Shown here: positions 32,925 through 41,290 of the stretch, piece by piece
Layout of the letters: the number at the start of each line of letters is the position of its first letter
Position numbering within the stretch: position 1 is the stretch's first letter
Source: ELB16-189 sp018266435
GTDB taxonomy: Bacteria; Bacteroidota; Bacteroidia; Cytophagales; Cyclobacteriaceae
Assembly: GCA_030123525.1 (NCBI GenBank)
Contig: CP126125.1
Coordinates: forward strand, 1,922,001 to 1,986,000
Reading direction: 5' to 3'
Length of the DNA stretch: 64,000 nt
Notes under the pieces: generated by a model
Databases searched by the model: none
What the model was told of the DNA's origin: nothing
Seen by the model: the letters and a program-made list of their open reading frames with translations, nothing else
Made by a program: the position numbers and the translations under genes

Positions 32925-33245
32925 CAGTATGCCGACATCTACAGTACCAATCGGCAAACAGAGAGGAGGGAAACCGGTAAAACAGTTCGTGCGGTCTTTT
33001 CGTAGCTGATCGACAATTCTGCTCATGTCCCTTCGTTTGAAGTTGTAATCAACGACCGCATACGATACCAGGAATAGATAAAACAAAATCGGGACTACCT
33101 ATTGTTTCCCAAACCTTCTCGACTGTAAAGTCCATTTTTAAATCCCATCATTTTCCCCTTCCAGCGATAGCGCATTCCGAGTCCGGTTTGGTTTTCCGTT
33201 ATAAAGTCAAGTTTGAGTTTACTGCCCATCATCTGGACAATTGTG
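32925..33245 (-). pseudogene. SRPBCC-family gene relic
   Basis: Read on the minus strand in changing frames, the region encodes QMMGSKLKLDFITENQTG, then GMRYRWKGKMMGFK and MDFTVEKVWETI, then AELSISYEKTARTV and LFADWYCRC. These match in order the intact SRPBCC protein at 35664-36170 (GSKLDLKFLTENHTGLGTKY, YRWTGRMMGLKMDFTVE, AELSISYEK, LFADWYCRW). Frame changes and stops separate the pieces and the N-terminus is missing. It is a decayed paralogue. It lies between the DUF6660 gene and the Met-rich lipoprotein. Confidence 0.8.
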
Positions 33246-33250
33246 TCCCC

Positions 33251-33287
33251 TAGAGATGCCCAATTTACCGCTTGCCAGCAAATTGCC
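33251..33287. repeat. 37-bp repeat shared with 13526-13562
   Basis: This segment overlaps the 3' end and stop codon of the Met-rich lipoprotein gene and is repeated with one difference at 13526-13562, where the rest of the gene is missing. Confidence 0.7.
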
Positions 33288-33789
33288 TCGTATAACTCTT
33301 TTGGGCGCTCATAAAATTAAAGGTATAGCTGAATGTCTTGGCATTCATATCAAAATATCCGTAATGAGGGTCACCCGGCTTGTGTTCCGCACTCATGTGT
33401 TGCTGCCATGAGGTTCCATTGCTCATGTTTTCCATCATTTGATTACTGCTTCCCATCATTTGATTATTGGCGGACATATTGTGACCGTATTGATTCTCGA
33501 AATCATTACCTGTCAAACATACCCTCATCATATTCCCATCCGGATATAGTCCGAGAGACAATGTGGTATCCAGATCAGCACCGTAACAGTGAACCTGAAT
33601 GTTGTTATTATTGACCGAGGTGATCTCAGCGATTGCTGCGATAGAGGTCTGGGACAAACTTGAAGTCAGCGCGCCTTTATAAGTACCGGTGATCTGGCTT
33701 GACAAGTCGGGACGTACTGATTGATTCATACTACAAGAAGCGATGGCCGATGCCAAAGCTATGCCTAGCACAATTTTTATGGTTTTCAT
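33265..33789 (-). CDS. Met-rich lipoprotein, unrecognised family
   Basis: A 174-residue protein from ATG 33789 (MKTIKIVLGIALASAIASCS), a clear lipoprotein signal; the frame extends nine codons upstream. A beta-rich part (GTYKGALTSSLSQ, NNIQVHCYGADLD) is interrupted by a Met/Asn-rich stretch at about residues 100-130 (ANNQMMGSSNQMMENMSN), which could bind Cu(I)/Ag(I). It ends FNFMSAQKSYTRQFAGKR. A CRP/FNR-like inverted repeat lies 115 bp upstream. A lost paralogue left its last residues at 13526-13562. Function is not known. Confidence 0.7.
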   Translation of the reverse strand: MKTIKIVLGIALASAIASCSMNQSVRPDLSSQITGTYKGALTSSLSQTSIAAIAEITSVNNNNIQVHCYGADLDTTLSLGLYPDGNMMRVCLTGNDFENQYGHNMSANNQMMGSSNQMMENMSNGTSWQQHMSAEHKPGDPHYGYFDMNAKTFSYTFNFMSAQKSYTRQFAGKR

Positions 33790-33902
33790 ATTACCTTTAT
33801 TTAACGTTTTAACCACTATTCCCTATTTATGATAGTTGCCGCTAATTGACCTGTGAAGCCGCGACTACGTATGCATAGTTAAATAGATTGCAGGATTAGG
33901 TC

Positions 33903-33918
33903 AGTGACCAATGTCACA
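33903..33918. promoter_or_regulatory. CRP/FNR-type inverted repeat
   Basis: AGTGACCAATGTCACA contains GTGAC-N4-GTCAC, a perfect inverted repeat close to the TGTGA-N6-TCACA sites of CRP/FNR-family regulators. It lies between the GH13 gene end and the Met-rich lipoprotein start, on which it would act. Bacteroidota have several CRP/FNR-family regulators, so an oxygen or redox signal is possible (inference). Confidence 0.45.
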
Positions 33919-33970
33919 CAGTGGAATGATCTTCGTCATTTCCCCAGTTACTTGTAATTTTTTTCAAAAA

Positions 33971-35659
33971 TCAGACATTACTTAGCATTACAAATTGCAT
34001 AGGTCGCAATTTGAGTTTGACGAAATGCCTGCTGCCATCAATGTTTTCAAAAACTCTTACCTCTCCAACATCACCGAATAGAAATTTGTAAAAATGTTTC
34101 TTTACAATTGGTTGCTGTTTAACCGTTACATACTCCTCTCTTTCTTCCGTTGGTGAAGAGTTGAAGGCCACTACAATTTCCTGATCAAACAAAACCCTCG
34201 AAAACGCAATCAGGCATTTTTCACATTCGGGTAAATGAAAGTATTTTCCATCGGTCGAAATCTTCCTCATGTGCATGTGACCAAATTTCAATATTGAGCT
34301 ATGTTTTCTTATTTCTGCGATTTCTGAGATGCACTTATAAATTTTGGATGATGTGTTTAGAGAATTGGTGACTTTATCTTGCAAGCAAAACATTGCTTCG
34401 CGGATACATGAGTCATTTTCGCCCGAGCCGGCAAAACCTTGCTCCGTGCCGTAGTAAATGCATGGTGTGCCAAGGGCACAAAGTAAAAATCCGACACCCG
34501 CTATAACCTGTTCTTCAGTGGCATCCTTACCGAACCGATGTTTGAACGACTGACCTACCTGATCATGATTATCTATAAACGTGACCAGAAATTCTCCAAA
34601 CTCACCTCGTCCTAAAGCATTGTCATGCAACGACTGGTATCGTTCAATTAATCTTTCTGGTGATGCCTTGCCTTTAATTACATCAGCAAGGACATGGTAA
34701 AGAGGAAAGTCCAAAACAGAATTGAGACCATAGTAAATATTTTGGTCATCAACGGATACTGTAGTCTTCGGGCCAATGTACCTGTTGTAAATTTCTTCCG
34801 ACCCTACCAATTCTCCGAAAAGAAAAAAGTTCTTCTTGCCAAGAGAGTAAGAGTATTCGCGGATATGGGAACAAAACCTGCTGATTGCTTCTTCACCCAT
34901 GTGTTTCACGGCATCCAGGCGAAAGCCATCGATGTCGACTTCCTTTATCCAGTAGCAATGAGATCCGATCAATAAATCTTGAACATACCGAGCTTCCCTG
35001 GAATTATCCATTCGAAAAGCTTTGAGCGTCTGAAAATCACCTTCGCGTGTTTCTGGATATGCGTCATAATTTCTAATCTGACCTTTTCGTCCATACAATT
35101 CAGGATCGCGAAGTTCGATGGGAATGGGATGATCCTCAGAGCGCCATCCTGCAAGCGGAAATGTTGCACCATTGTAATAATAGTAGGGGTCATCATTAGG
35201 ATAATACCAGTTATCACCGGAATGATGGAGGACTACATCCAGAAATACACGCATGTCACGTTTGTGAGCAGCCTCAACGAGTTCTTCTAAGTCTTCCTTC
35301 GTGCCAAACCTTTTATCAATTTGAAGGTAATTCTGAATAGCATAGCCATGATAGGACTCAGGATTATTTTCAAACAATGGACTCAGCCATAATGCAGTAC
35401 AGCCAAGGCTTGAGATATATTCAAGATTATTGGTAATTCCCTTGATACTGCCTCCGCAGAATTGTTTTAGCTGTTCACCTTCCCCAAAACCTATTCGGTT
35501 ATTTGTGCTTTCAGGCTTTCGCGTTAAACTATCGTGAAATCGATCAATCAGTAAGAAGTAAATAAATTCTTCTCTCCATTCACGATGACAATTTTTCCAA
35601 TATTTTTTGCCTGGTTTCGGAGCCAGGTCAATATCTTCAATAGACCATATCGGTTTCAT
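33971..35659 (-). CDS. GH13 alpha-amylase family enzyme, cytoplasmic
   Basis: A 562-residue protein without signal peptide. It has the TIM-barrel motifs of family GH13: DVVLHHSG, GFRLDAVKHMG with the nucleophile Asp, FGELVGS with the acid/base Glu, and FIDNHDQ with the transition-state Asp. An extended N-terminus (WSIEDIDLAPKPGKKYW) and a C-terminal beta domain complete it. It acts on alpha-glucans or a related glucoside inside the cell; the precise substrate is not readable. It starts 4 bp after the SRPBCC gene in an operon with a P-type ATPase and an ATP-cone protein. Confidence 0.88.
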   Translation of the reverse strand: MKPIWSIEDIDLAPKPGKKYWKNCHREWREEFIYFLLIDRFHDSLTRKPESTNNRIGFGEGEQLKQFCGGSIKGITNNLEYISSLGCTALWLSPLFENNPESYHGYAIQNYLQIDKRFGTKEDLEELVEAAHKRDMRVFLDVVLHHSGDNWYYPNDDPYYYYNGATFPLAGWRSEDHPIPIELRDPELYGRKGQIRNYDAYPETREGDFQTLKAFRMDNSREARYVQDLLIGSHCYWIKEVDIDGFRLDAVKHMGEEAISRFCSHIREYSYSLGKKNFFLFGELVGSEEIYNRYIGPKTTVSVDDQNIYYGLNSVLDFPLYHVLADVIKGKASPERLIERYQSLHDNALGRGEFGEFLVTFIDNHDQVGQSFKHRFGKDATEEQVIAGVGFLLCALGTPCIYYGTEQGFAGSGENDSCIREAMFCLQDKVTNSLNTSSKIYKCISEIAEIRKHSSILKFGHMHMRKISTDGKYFHLPECEKCLIAFSRVLFDQEIVVAFNSSPTEEREEYVTVKQQPIVKKHFYKFLFGDVGEVRVFENIDGSRHFVKLKLRPMQFVMLSNV

Positions 35660-35663
35660 AACA

Positions 35664-36170
35664 CTAATTAATTAGGACATGCTTCTCAACTTTCTTCATG
35701 AGTAATCCTTTAGCATCTTCAAGCATGTGTTTCAAACACCACCTGCAATACCAATCTGCAAATAATAATGAAAGCAACCGGTAAAATAATCCATTCGGTT
35801 TCTCGTAACTGATGGAAAGTTCGGCAGATGTTCCAGTCGGAAATTTGGTGAGTTTCAAATGCATCCGGTACCATGAATAAATGATTAGCTCGGGATTGTC
35901 AACAGTCTCCCATACCTTTTCTTCTCCGGGTATCCATTTAGTCACTTCAACTGTGAAGTCCATTTTCAATCCCATCATCCTTCCTGTCCATCTGTATTTA
36001 GTTCCGAGGCCTGTATGGTTTTCAGTAAGGAACTTCAAGTCAAGTTTACTTCCCATCATCATCATGGAAGATTGTGTCATGTGCATTCCGGCAACTCCTA
36101 AGTTATCTAAACATTGAAAAACAAGGTCAGGTGGAAATGGGTATGTAGTGGTTCTTATAAGGGTTTTCAT
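35664..36170 (-). CDS. SRPBCC superfamily protein
   Basis: A 168-residue cytoplasmic protein with the START/Bet v1-like (SRPBCC) pattern: an N-terminal strand (TTYPFPPDLVFQCLDN), strands around GLGTKYRWTGRMMGLKMDFT, and a C-terminal helix (LFYRLLSLLFADWYCRWCLKH). Such domains bind hydrophobic ligands or assist partner proteins. It overlaps the P-type ATPase gene by 4 bp. A broken paralogue lies at 32925-33245, so two copies once existed about 3 kb apart. The ligand is unknown. Confidence 0.75.
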   Translation of the reverse strand: MKTLIRTTTYPFPPDLVFQCLDNLGVAGMHMTQSSMMMMGSKLDLKFLTENHTGLGTKYRWTGRMMGLKMDFTVEVTKWIPGEEKVWETVDNPELIIYSWYRMHLKLTKFPTGTSAELSISYEKPNGLFYRLLSLLFADWYCRWCLKHMLEDAKGLLMKKVEKHVLIN

Positions 36171-38833
36171 TGGGTTATGATTTTAAATGCTTTTGAAATC
36201 TGAATGAGTAGGAGGGAAACGAAACTCATACCAATTGAAATCAACCAATCTTCATAAGACATTGGGAATATGTCAAGTGCCTTTCGTACGATCACTACCT
36301 TGTAGGATAAGAACAATAGGGCAAATGATGCAACGGTAGCATACCACACATACTTATTGGTAAATACCTCATTTTTGAAAAAATTGCCACTGTCTGTCGA
36401 GTTCATGTTGAACACATGGAGCAGTTGAGAGATGATCAATGTGAAGAATAAAATATTGTTGCATAGTTCGGGATTCCATGTTTCGGTTTTATGCACGGTG
36501 TGATGGCTGATAAAGACCGCACCTAGAGTAGTAATCGTGATGACCACTGAATAATAAATCATAGCTATCCATCTTTTCTTGTCGATGATTGGCTCCTCGG
36601 TATTGCGTGGTGGTTGTTTCATAATAGATGCGCTCCCAGCCGTTACCCCGAGAGCAAGCGCAGGCAGTACATCTGTGATAATGTTGATATATAATATTTG
36701 TAGGGCAAAGAGCTGAAAATGAAGATTTAGCACGGAAGCCACCGCAATGACAAACAATTCGCTCATGTTACAGGAAAGAAGAAAAATGACAAATTTTCTG
36801 ATGTTGTCGAAGATGATTCGGCCTTGACGGATTGCCAACACGATAGAGGAGAACGAATCATCTTTTAAAACCATGTCAGCCACTTCCTGAGCTACCTGCG
36901 TACCGCGTAAACCCATTGCGATTCCTATGTCCGATTTTTTCAAAGCCGGTGCATCGTTCACACCATCACCAGTCATGCCCACAATATGTTTGCCTTCTTG
37001 TAAAACACTAACCAGATCAAGTTTTTGTTTTGGGCTTACGCGTGCGAAGACCGATGTATTTATCCATCGATCCTTCTCTTCACTTGAGAGTTGAGGATAG
37101 TCTGTCATTTCTTGGCCAATCATTACGCTCTGCTTCTCATTGTCAATAATGCCAAGTTGACAAGCGATGTTTCGGGCGGTAGAGGGGTGATCACCCGTTA
37201 TCATGATCACTTTTATACCTGCAGATTTACATTCCCGAACCGCGTCAGCTACTTCTTCCCGAGGCGGGTCGATCATGCCAGTGAGTCCTGTGAAAGTTAA
37301 CCTCGCTGAAAGTACATTATCTTCTGTATCACTGTTTTTGTAAGCCACCGCTATCACACGCAGGCCAGAAGCTGAAAGGCGCTCCGCTTCCGTAAGCCAA
37401 TTCGTTTTTAGTACGGACGTAAACTCATCACTCTCTGTTCCATTGATGATGTCGGTGCACCGGCTGATAAGTTCCTCTGCAGCACCTTTAGAGTAAATTA
37501 TTTTTCTTCCATCCACCCCTGAGTGAAGAGTCGCCATTATTTTAGTTTCGGACGAAAAGGGTTCTTCTTTAATGACCGGTTTCTCTTTCCTTAGTAAGTC
37601 AATTGATATTCCTTGTGCTAATGCAAATTTCAGAAGACCAACCTCTAAAGGATCACCGGTTTCTTTTCCATCGTTTCCCAGGGAAGCCGTGTTGCATAAG
37701 ACAGCGCCTTGAAGAATTTGTTGGAATGAGGGGTCACTTGTATTTGCCTTTTGTGAGTTGCCCACATTGTATTTTCCTGCAGGAGTTACGATCAGACTGA
37801 CTTCAATTTTATTTTGTGTCAGGGTTCCGGTCTTATCCGTGCAGATCACAGTGGTGCCACCGAGTGTCTCTACTGCAGAAAGTTTTTTCACAATTACATT
37901 ATGCTTTGCCATTTTCAACATCCCTTGAGCAAGGGCAAGAGTTGCTACAATGGGCAGGCCTTCGGGCACTGCGGCTACTGCCAAGGCAATAGACGTTTCC
38001 AACATCTCAAGAAAGTTTTGCCCATTTAAAAGGCCAGCAAAAAATATGATCACTACAAGTGCTACTGTTATTTTGATAAGCTTTTTACTAAACTGTTCTA
38101 GTTTCTTTTCGAGAGGCGTTGCAGCTTGTTCAGCTGATTGCACAAGATTGGCAATCCTGCCAAGTTCGGTTTGCATGCCTGTGCCCGTTACAATGCATCG
38201 TGTATTTCCTTTTGTTATGAAAGTGCCCTTGTAAAGCATGTTGGTGCGTTCGGCAAGGGTAGTGCCTTCATCGATTTGCGTATCTCTTTTTTCGACTGGA
38301 ATGGATTCTCCCGTTAGTGCGGCTTCATCAACCTGTAGTTGAGAGGAATTGGAAATCCTGCCGTCTGCCGGAACCATGTCACCGGCTTCAAGAAATACCA
38401 AGTCACCCGGAACCAATTCTTCGGCATTGATCTCTGCGGTCACCCCGTTGCGAATAACTTTAGCTGGAAGTATTGATAATTTTTTCAATGCTTCCATTGA
38501 GCGCTCGGCCTGGTATTCCATATAGAACCCAATAATGGCATTGATCAAAATCACGATAAGTATGGCAAAGCCATCGAGCCACTCCTTAAAGAAGAAGGAC
38601 AAACCTGCAGCGACAATCAACAGGTACACCAGCGCATTATTGAATTGACTGAGAAAAACCAGCCACAAGCTTTCCTTATCTTCATGAGTAATTGAATTCG
38701 CTCCAAATTCTTTCAGTCGTTTTGCTGCCTCCTCCTGACTAAGACCTTTTACTTCATCTGTTTCATATAGACGCAAGACTTCCGTCAAAGAAGCGCTGTG
38801 AATAATTTTTTTGAAAATATCAGTGCTGATCAT
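36167..38833 (-). CDS. Calcium-type P2A ATPase
   Basis: An 888-residue P-type ATPase. Motifs: TGES actuator, PEGLPIVATLALAQG in M4, DKTGTLTQN phosphorylation site, GDGVNDAPAL hinge. Ion-site residues known from SERCA appear to be present: M5 SCNMSELFVIA (Asn, Glu) and M6 NIITDVLPALALG (Asn, Thr, Asp), so Ca2+ (or Mn2+) transport is likely. The C-terminal cation-ATPase helices are present. It overlaps the ATP-cone gene by 14 bp upstream and the SRPBCC gene by 4 bp downstream, which indicates tight translational coupling. Confidence 0.88.
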   Translation of the reverse strand: MISTDIFKKIIHSASLTEVLRLYETDEVKGLSQEEAAKRLKEFGANSITHEDKESLWLVFLSQFNNALVYLLIVAAGLSFFFKEWLDGFAILIVILINAIIGFYMEYQAERSMEALKKLSILPAKVIRNGVTAEINAEELVPGDLVFLEAGDMVPADGRISNSSQLQVDEAALTGESIPVEKRDTQIDEGTTLAERTNMLYKGTFITKGNTRCIVTGTGMQTELGRIANLVQSAEQAATPLEKKLEQFSKKLIKITVALVVIIFFAGLLNGQNFLEMLETSIALAVAAVPEGLPIVATLALAQGMLKMAKHNVIVKKLSAVETLGGTTVICTDKTGTLTQNKIEVSLIVTPAGKYNVGNSQKANTSDPSFQQILQGAVLCNTASLGNDGKETGDPLEVGLLKFALAQGISIDLLRKEKPVIKEEPFSSETKIMATLHSGVDGRKIIYSKGAAEELISRCTDIINGTESDEFTSVLKTNWLTEAERLSASGLRVIAVAYKNSDTEDNVLSARLTFTGLTGMIDPPREEVADAVRECKSAGIKVIMITGDHPSTARNIACQLGIIDNEKQSVMIGQEMTDYPQLSSEEKDRWINTSVFARVSPKQKLDLVSVLQEGKHIVGMTGDGVNDAPALKKSDIGIAMGLRGTQVAQEVADMVLKDDSFSSIVLAIRQGRIIFDNIRKFVIFLLSCNMSELFVIAVASVLNLHFQLFALQILYINIITDVLPALALGVTAGSASIMKQPPRNTEEPIIDKKRWIAMIYYSVVITITTLGAVFISHHTVHKTETWNPELCNNILFFTLIISQLLHVFNMNSTDSGNFFKNEVFTNKYVWYATVASFALLFLSYKVVIVRKALDIFPMSYEDWLISIGMSFVSLLLIQISKAFKIITQ

Positions 38834-39680
38834 GGCTAATAAGTTTATGGCAGAGTTGATTTCCTTCTTCTAAAATGTTTTTAATGCGATTGACTGGAAT
38901 GTTCAGTTCACGGAGATATTGTGGATGATGACATATCTCTTTGCATAACACTACATTTCTTTCGAGTAGCGATTTCTTTTCCTGTTGTGTAAGCGTGGTA
39001 AGGCATGTTATTGGATAAAGCCCGGTCTCTTCAATCATCTCGCGCAAGCTCCCCACATTGGGGTAATCAAGACTGACTAATTTTAGCCCTGCACATGACC
39101 CATAGGAGATTGCATCAGTAGTGAACCGTGTATTCGTTACTACCCAACCCTGGTGAAATTTTGATCCGTGACCCTGCATCATTTTCCACTGCGCTTCAAC
39201 ATCTATAAAGCGGGCTTGGATATAAAGTGGTATTTTAACATCACATGCTATTCCCGGACTGTTGTGATACTTGCACTCAATCATAAAGTGCTGATCTGCT
39301 TTTTCGGCAATCACGTCTATTTCATGCCTGACACATTTTCCATCCAAAATGTTTCCAACCTGAACTGCATAGCCTTGATGCGCAAGAATTTCAGATAAAT
39401 ATTTTTCGAATGGAAACCCGGACGGGCCAAGTTCCATAATGCCGTTCTTCAGATGATACCTGCCAGCAACGGGCAGCGCTGCTTTGCTTAAAAGCCTATA
39501 TGCTTTCTTATAGATAAGTTTTGTTGTCATTCCTTCTATCAGATTGGCTTCAATCTCTTGCACTATCTGATCAGCAAGAATTGTTGTTGCCCCGGCATGC
39601 TCCAGTGATGCGCGGAGTTTTTTATTTTCAAATCGTTCTTTCTTACCAGAGGCTTTGGTTATGATCACATCTGAGGCCAT
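38820..39680 (-). CDS. ATP-cone plus Mrr-like nuclease-domain protein
   Basis: A 286-residue protein. Residues about 4-90 form an ATP-cone (VIITKASGKKERFENKKLRA, LIYKKAYRLLSK), the nucleotide-sensing domain of NrdR and ribonucleotide reductases. Residues about 95-200 look like an Mrr-type restriction-endonuclease fold (GYAVQVGNILDGKCVRHEID, VIAEKADQHFMIECKYHN), with D and E-C-K at the PD-(D/E)xK positions. An ATP-controlled DNA-acting protein is suggested, but similar proteins also occur outside defence loci. It is the first gene of the ATPase/SRPBCC/GH13 operon. Confidence 0.72.
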   Translation of the reverse strand: MASDVIITKASGKKERFENKKLRASLEHAGATTILADQIVQEIEANLIEGMTTKLIYKKAYRLLSKAALPVAGRYHLKNGIMELGPSGFPFEKYLSEILAHQGYAVQVGNILDGKCVRHEIDVIAEKADQHFMIECKYHNSPGIACDVKIPLYIQARFIDVEAQWKMMQGHGSKFHQGWVVTNTRFTTDAISYGSCAGLKLVSLDYPNVGSLREMIEETGLYPITCLTTLTQQEKKSLLERNVVLCKEICHHPQYLRELNIPVNRIKNILEEGNQLCHKLISHDQH

Positions 39681-39751
39681 GACATTCAGAATTTTTAGTT
39701 AAACAAATAGTCAACTTGCTGGAGAAATGCAGCGATTGAACCCTTATTTTC

Positions 39752-40012
39752 CTAGGAATGATTTTCAATTAAGTCATCGATGTTTGCCTCGAGCATTCTT
39801 GCATATTCCAGGCTGTACCAATTAAGCGCATCGCTTTTAACTTTCTTTAGGTCTTTCGACTTAGAGGATGCCTCAAATGCGTTATATCTTGAGGCAGCGA
39901 ACATGATTGCTGCGCTCACTCGTTCTTTCGATTCCGTTTTAGAAAACTCATTTGCCAATTCGATGAACTTATCGGCCATCTCAGCGCGAGAAATTTCTAT
40001 CCCTTCGTTCAT
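39752..40012 (-). CDS. DUF3144 family protein
   Basis: An 86-residue cytoplasmic, mostly helical protein with the DUF3144 core FIELANEFSK ... RVSAAIMFAASRYNAFEA. Function is not known. It starts 12 bp after the cytochrome c gene and so belongs to the end of the electron-transfer operon. Confidence 0.75.
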   Translation of the reverse strand: MNEGIEISRAEMADKFIELANEFSKTESKERVSAAIMFAASRYNAFEASSKSKDLKKVKSDALNWYSLEYARMLEANIDDLIENHS

Positions 40013-40024
40013 ATTGGGTTCTTT

Positions 40025-40426
40025 TTATTGCTTCAGAGCTCTTATATAATTTATAATTAACCAGCGATCTTCAGCATCAGGTATTTTTTTATCAAAAGCC
40101 GGCATGTCATCCCTTCCGGTGGTCACCTTATAAAACAACGCGCCATCCGTTTGGCTCTGAAACTCGGAGCTTGAAAAATCTCCGACTTTTCCTTTGAGTT
40201 CCTTTGCTTTAGGCCCATCTCCATATCCTTCCTTGCCATGACAGGATTGGCAATATTTTGAGTAAAGACTCTTTCCTGTGGCCATGTCTTCCTTATTAGT
40301 TTTATCCGTTGGGTTCTTCGCCTTTTTTGCTGACTCGGGCACGACCCATTCCTTTGACTGCAAAAGAGTGAAAGAAGAAAGCCCAACAGTAAAGAATGCG
40401 AGCAGCATGATCATTGACTTTTTCAT
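40025..40426 (-). CDS. Monohaem cytochrome c, class I
   Basis: A 133-residue secreted protein (signal peptide at residues 1-20, MLLAFFTVGLSSFTLL). It has one haem site (YCQSCHGKEGYGDG) and a distal DDMPAF Met ligand, followed by a final helix (DRWLIINYIRALKQ). It probably carries electrons to or from the NrfD/ferredoxin module encoded upstream (40451-43556). It lies 24 bp after the gene at 40451-41290 and 12 bp before the DUF3144 gene. Confidence 0.9.
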   Translation of the reverse strand: MKKSMIMLLAFFTVGLSSFTLLQSKEWVVPESAKKAKNPTDKTNKEDMATGKSLYSKYCQSCHGKEGYGDGPKAKELKGKVGDFSSSEFQSQTDGALFYKVTTGRDDMPAFDKKIPDAEDRWLIINYIRALKQ

Positions 40427-40450
40427 AGTTGATTGATTTAAATGATTAAT

Positions 40451-41290
40451 TTATTTTGATTTAGAAATTCGGTAAAGATTGAACATCAGCATTAGGATCG
40501 GCCCCCAAACAAAGAGTATAATGAGGCCTGGAAACACAAGCAGATAAAGAGGCGTTTTGGTAGGGGGCGACCATAGGGTTCGCTGATCAAACGAGGATTG
40601 GTCATGGATTGGAGTGCCGATGGCAGAGTTCACTATTGCTCTTACTGTGCCGTACGCTTCGCTTTCGTTTAAGGCAACTTCAAAAATCAGTTCTCCACTG
40701 ATACCTGGCATTGCATCTTTCAACGGAACTATGACTGAACCATTCTCATCTGTAGTATAACTTTCTTCGCCTATTGGGAGAAGACCAAATAGCCTTTTGA
40801 GTCCTACTTTAATTGCTTGACCAGGAATGGGATTTCCAACAGCATCCGTTAGCACTACCATGATTTGATTTACGCTGTCCACACTCTGGACTTCAGCCTT
40901 TAAAATTGCATTTGAAAAGCTGACTGTTGTTTCGCTGTCTTCAAACTTGTTGCTGTTCTCAATTTTGGCAACGTAAGTAAAAACTGTAGAAGGCTCTTTA
41001 ACATTTAAGTCATCTGCGTTCAGGATAAACCGAGCCTTACCGCCCATGTCGGTTTTTGTTTTCCCGATGTAGGCTAGGGAATCATCTGATACTTTTCGAT
41101 AAATACTGAACTCCAGGTCTGCAACTGGTTCAAATCCGTTGTCACTTTTATACTTGGCGGAAACACCAATGAATGACTCTTGGCTCATGACCTTTGTGTA
41201 CTGAGCGGATACCCGCGCTTTTATTTTTTTATTCTGGGCAAAGTCAGCGCTTGCAACAAATAAAGCCAGTATTATGAAACCTGTTCTCAT
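40451..41290 (-). CDS. Unrecognised periplasmic protein with C-terminal membrane anchor
   Basis: A 279-residue protein with a signal peptide (ASADFAQ) and one C-terminal membrane helix (PLYLLVFPGLIILFVWGPIL). Between them are immunoglobulin-like beta domains of about 100 residues each (ADLEFSIYRKVSDDSLAYIG; AVGNPIPGQAIKVGLKRLFG with a DENGSVIVPLKDA strand). It overlaps the NrfD gene by 4 bp and may be a periplasmic structural part of the electron-transfer complex (inference). I do not know the family. Confidence 0.6.
   Translation of the reverse strand: MRTGFIILALFVASADFAQNKKIKARVSAQYTKVMSQESFIGVSAKYKSDNGFEPVADLEFSIYRKVSDDSLAYIGKTKTDMGGKARFILNADDLNVKEPSTVFTYVAKIENSNKFEDSETTVSFSNAILKAEVQSVDSVNQIMVVLTDAVGNPIPGQAIKVGLKRLFGLLPIGEESYTTDENGSVIVPLKDAMPGISGELIFEVALNESEAYGTVRAIVNSAIGTPIHDQSSFDQRTLWSPPTKTPLYLLVFPGLIILFVWGPILMLMFNLYRISKSK

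Noticed and set aside
32787..33086. A 99-codon minus-strand frame
   Set aside because: It runs across the SRPBCC relic and into the DUF6660 gene in the wrong frame; the translation has no homology, whereas frame-corrected reading gives SRPBCC.
13526..33287. 37-bp repeat as an insertion-sequence end or attachment site
   Set aside because: The repeat encodes the C-terminal residues and stop of a lipoprotein gene and has no inverted ends, transposase or integrase nearby; gene remnant is the simpler reading.
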